From an uncultured Granulosicoccaceae bacterium (GTDB lineage Bacteria > Pseudomonadota > Gammaproteobacteria > Granulosicoccales > Granulosicoccaceae): a stretch of 14,341 bases of DNA. Below, piece after piece: positions 13,114 through 14,341 of this stretch. Every line of letters begins with the position of its first letter. Position 1 is the first letter of the stretch. The notes under the pieces were generated by a model, which was not told the DNA's origin, did no database searches, and saw only the letters and a program-made list of their open reading frames with translations. The stretch lies in contig CALFBL010000378.1 in the NCBI GenBank assembly GCA_937951695.1, forward strand, positions 1 to 14,341, in the 5' to 3' direction. Made by a program: the position numbers and the translations under genes.

Positions 13114-14341
13114 ATGGGTAAAGACAAAAAAAAGGACAAACGGAGCCCGAAAGAGACGCGCAATCACGCTGTGATCAAACCTGGCAAAGGTGTCGTGCGT
13201 GCCAACGTCACCATCCAGCAGGTCGCTGATCGGGCTGGTGTATCGACGATGACGGTTTCGCGCACGCTGCGTAATCCGGGCGTTGTTGCCGAAAAAACAC
13301 GCGTTCAAGTTCAGACGGCCATCGATGAACTTAACTACATTCCCGATTTGTCCGCGATTGCCATGTCGAGTAAGCAGGGCACAACCGTTGCGGTTATCTT
13401 GCCGTCCTTGTCGTTTGAAGGGCACGTCAGAACCGTTGACGGATTGTCCTCTGAATTGAGAAAGCGCGGCTTTCATCTGCTGATCAGCGATAATTTTTAT
13501 TCGCTGCAACAAGAAATAGATGTACTCAGAGTGGTGCTTGGGCACCGGCCTGCAGGCATCGTCATGATTAACAGCGCTCACTCCGAGACGGGTCGGGAGC
13601 TCATAATCAAATCCGGTGTGCCCGTCATTGAAACCTGGGAGCTGCCCAGCGCGCCGATCGATTCGGTGGTGGGGTTCTCGCATCACAAAGTTGGCTTCAA
13701 ACTCACCGAACACTTGCTGGCCTGTGGTTTCCAGCGCCTTGCATTTGTGGGCACAGCCGACGGCGTCGATCGTCGCGCCAACGAGCGATTGCAAGGGTTT
13801 ATTGACTGCCTGAAACAATACAACAAAGAGCATCATCGACACGTCACCGTTGCAGACGCGCCGGTTAGCGTAGCTGCCGGCAAAGAGGGGGTGTCGCGAG
13901 TATTGGAAAAATATCCTGATACCCAAGCGATACTGACACTCACTGATCGCGTGGCTATGGGTGCGATGATGGAATGCCGGCGTCGAGGCATTTTGGTACC
14001 CGATGATTTGGCCATCGTGGGGCACGGTGGATTTGATTTTAGCGAGCATCTGGCCCCGTCCTTGACCACAACCCGTATCGATGGCTTCAAAATCGGCACC
14101 GAAGCTGCGCGTTTGCTGATGGATAAAGTCAATGGAGATACTGCGATGGACGAATCCATCCACATCGATCTGGGTTTTGACGTCGTCGTTCGTGAAAGCA
14201 CACTCGGTAGCGCTGCAAATTCTCTGCGTGTTGAGGCGGAAAATTTAGCCGAAGCTGCCGAAGCTGCCGAAGCTGCCGAAGCTGCCGAAGCTGCCGAAGC
14301 TGCCGAAGCTGCCGAAGCTGCCGAAGCTGCCGAAGCTGCCG
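13114..14341 (+). CDS. LacI-family transcriptional regulator, GntR/IdnR-like (runs off right edge)
   Basis: Sugar-acid-responsive DNA-binding repressor, probably the regulator of the surrounding genes. The frame is open from ATG 13114, preceded by an in-frame TAG at 13108, to the window end (409 codons, no stop). The LacI helix-turn-helix is at about 33-55 (VTIQQVADRAGVSTMTVSRT), then the hinge region, then a periplasmic-binding-protein-like effector domain to about residue 363. VPDDLAIVGHGGFDFSEH and the GFxxxxRES ending are of the GntR/IdnR type, so gluconate or 5-ketogluconate is a likely ligand. Two oddities: about 30 mostly basic residues before the helix-turn-helix, where a few are usual (a GTG at 13171 or 13195 could be the real start), and a C-terminal extension ending in Ala-Glu-Ala repeats. 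No clear ribosome site precedes ATG 13114. Confidence 0.9.
   Translation, partial: MGKDKKKDKRSPKETRNHAVIKPGKGVVRANVTIQQVADRAGVSTMTVSRTLRNPGVVAEKTRVQVQTAIDELNYIPDLSAIAMSSKQGTTVAVILPSLSFEGHVRTVDGLSSELRKRGFHLLISDNFYSLQQEIDVLRVVLGHRPAGIVMINSAHSETGRELIIKSGVPVIETWELPSAPIDSVVGFSHHKVGFKLTEHLLACGFQRLAFVGTADGVDRRANERLQGFIDCLKQYNKEHHRHVTVADAPVSVAAGKEGVSRVLEKYPDTQAILTLTDRVAMGAMMECRRRGILVPDDLAIVGHGGFDFSEHLAPSLTTTRIDGFKIGTEAARLLMDKVNGDTAMDESIHIDLGFDVVVRESTLGSAANSLRVEAENLAEAAEAAEAAEAAEAAEAAEAAEAAEAAEAA
14248..14341 (+). repeat. 9-bp tandem repeat (GCCGAAGCT), at least ten copies
   Basis: GCCGAAGCT is repeated without a single change from 14248 to 14337, ten full copies, plus four bases before the window ends. 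The total number is therefore unknown. In the LacI frame each unit reads Ala-Glu-Ala, from residue 379 on. Because the unit is a multiple of three, gain or loss of copies changes length but not frame. The perfect identity of the copies points to recent expansion by slippage. Confidence 0.97.

Noticed and set aside
12991..14163. A 390-codon open frame on the - strand
   Set aside because: It lies antisense to the LacI-family gene, which has a clear helix-turn-helix and effector domain. The translation has no recognisable domain and is rich in shadow-like residues. It looks prominent only because the real gene runs off the window edge.

Overview
The window looks like chromosomal DNA from a gammaproteobacterium, probably free-living or marine. 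The reasons are a dnaK-dnaJ pair, a SPOR protein whose C-terminus resembles DamX, and an L-idonate (idn) set close in sequence to the enterobacterial enzymes, with a GntR/IdnR-like LacI-family regulator. The genus cannot be fixed from sequence alone. No rRNA, tRNA, CRISPR array, transposase or phage gene was seen.

Left part (1-4975, all + strand): the last codons of dnaK, an intrinsic terminator, complete dnaJ, then a membrane-anchored protein with a C-terminal J domain. A SulP-family anion transporter with a STAS domain follows, separated by only 2 bases from a tandem universal stress protein. These make a chaperone block and a transporter/stress-protein block.

Middle part (4976-8279, genes on the - strand): a short DamX-like SPOR membrane protein, then a 440-residue lipoprotein of unknown function ending at a strong - strand terminator. 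Two long gene-poor stretches lie here. 5906-6464 is AT-rich and holds short repeats plus a 47-codon candidate ORF. 7788-8279 holds an 11-bp-spaced direct repeat and, at its right end, a 132-base nested inverted repeat that is the most unusual structure in the window.

Right part (8280-14341): a sugar-acid catabolic cluster. idnO (-, 5-ketogluconate/gluconate 5-dehydrogenase) and idnD (+, L-idonate 5-dehydrogenase) diverge from a 16-bp LacI-type operator. A second - strand unit reads lactonase, hydroxypyruvate-isomerase-family protein, SDR oxidoreductase. A GntR/IdnR-like LacI repressor diverges from that unit and runs off the right edge inside a 9-bp tandem repeat encoding Ala-Glu-Ala. The inferred flow is sugar lactone to hexonate (lactonase), L-idonate to 5-ketogluconate (IdnD), then to D-gluconate (IdnO). 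The isomerase and second SDR have unknown substrates. No transporter or gluconokinase is visible, so the pathway must be completed outside the window.
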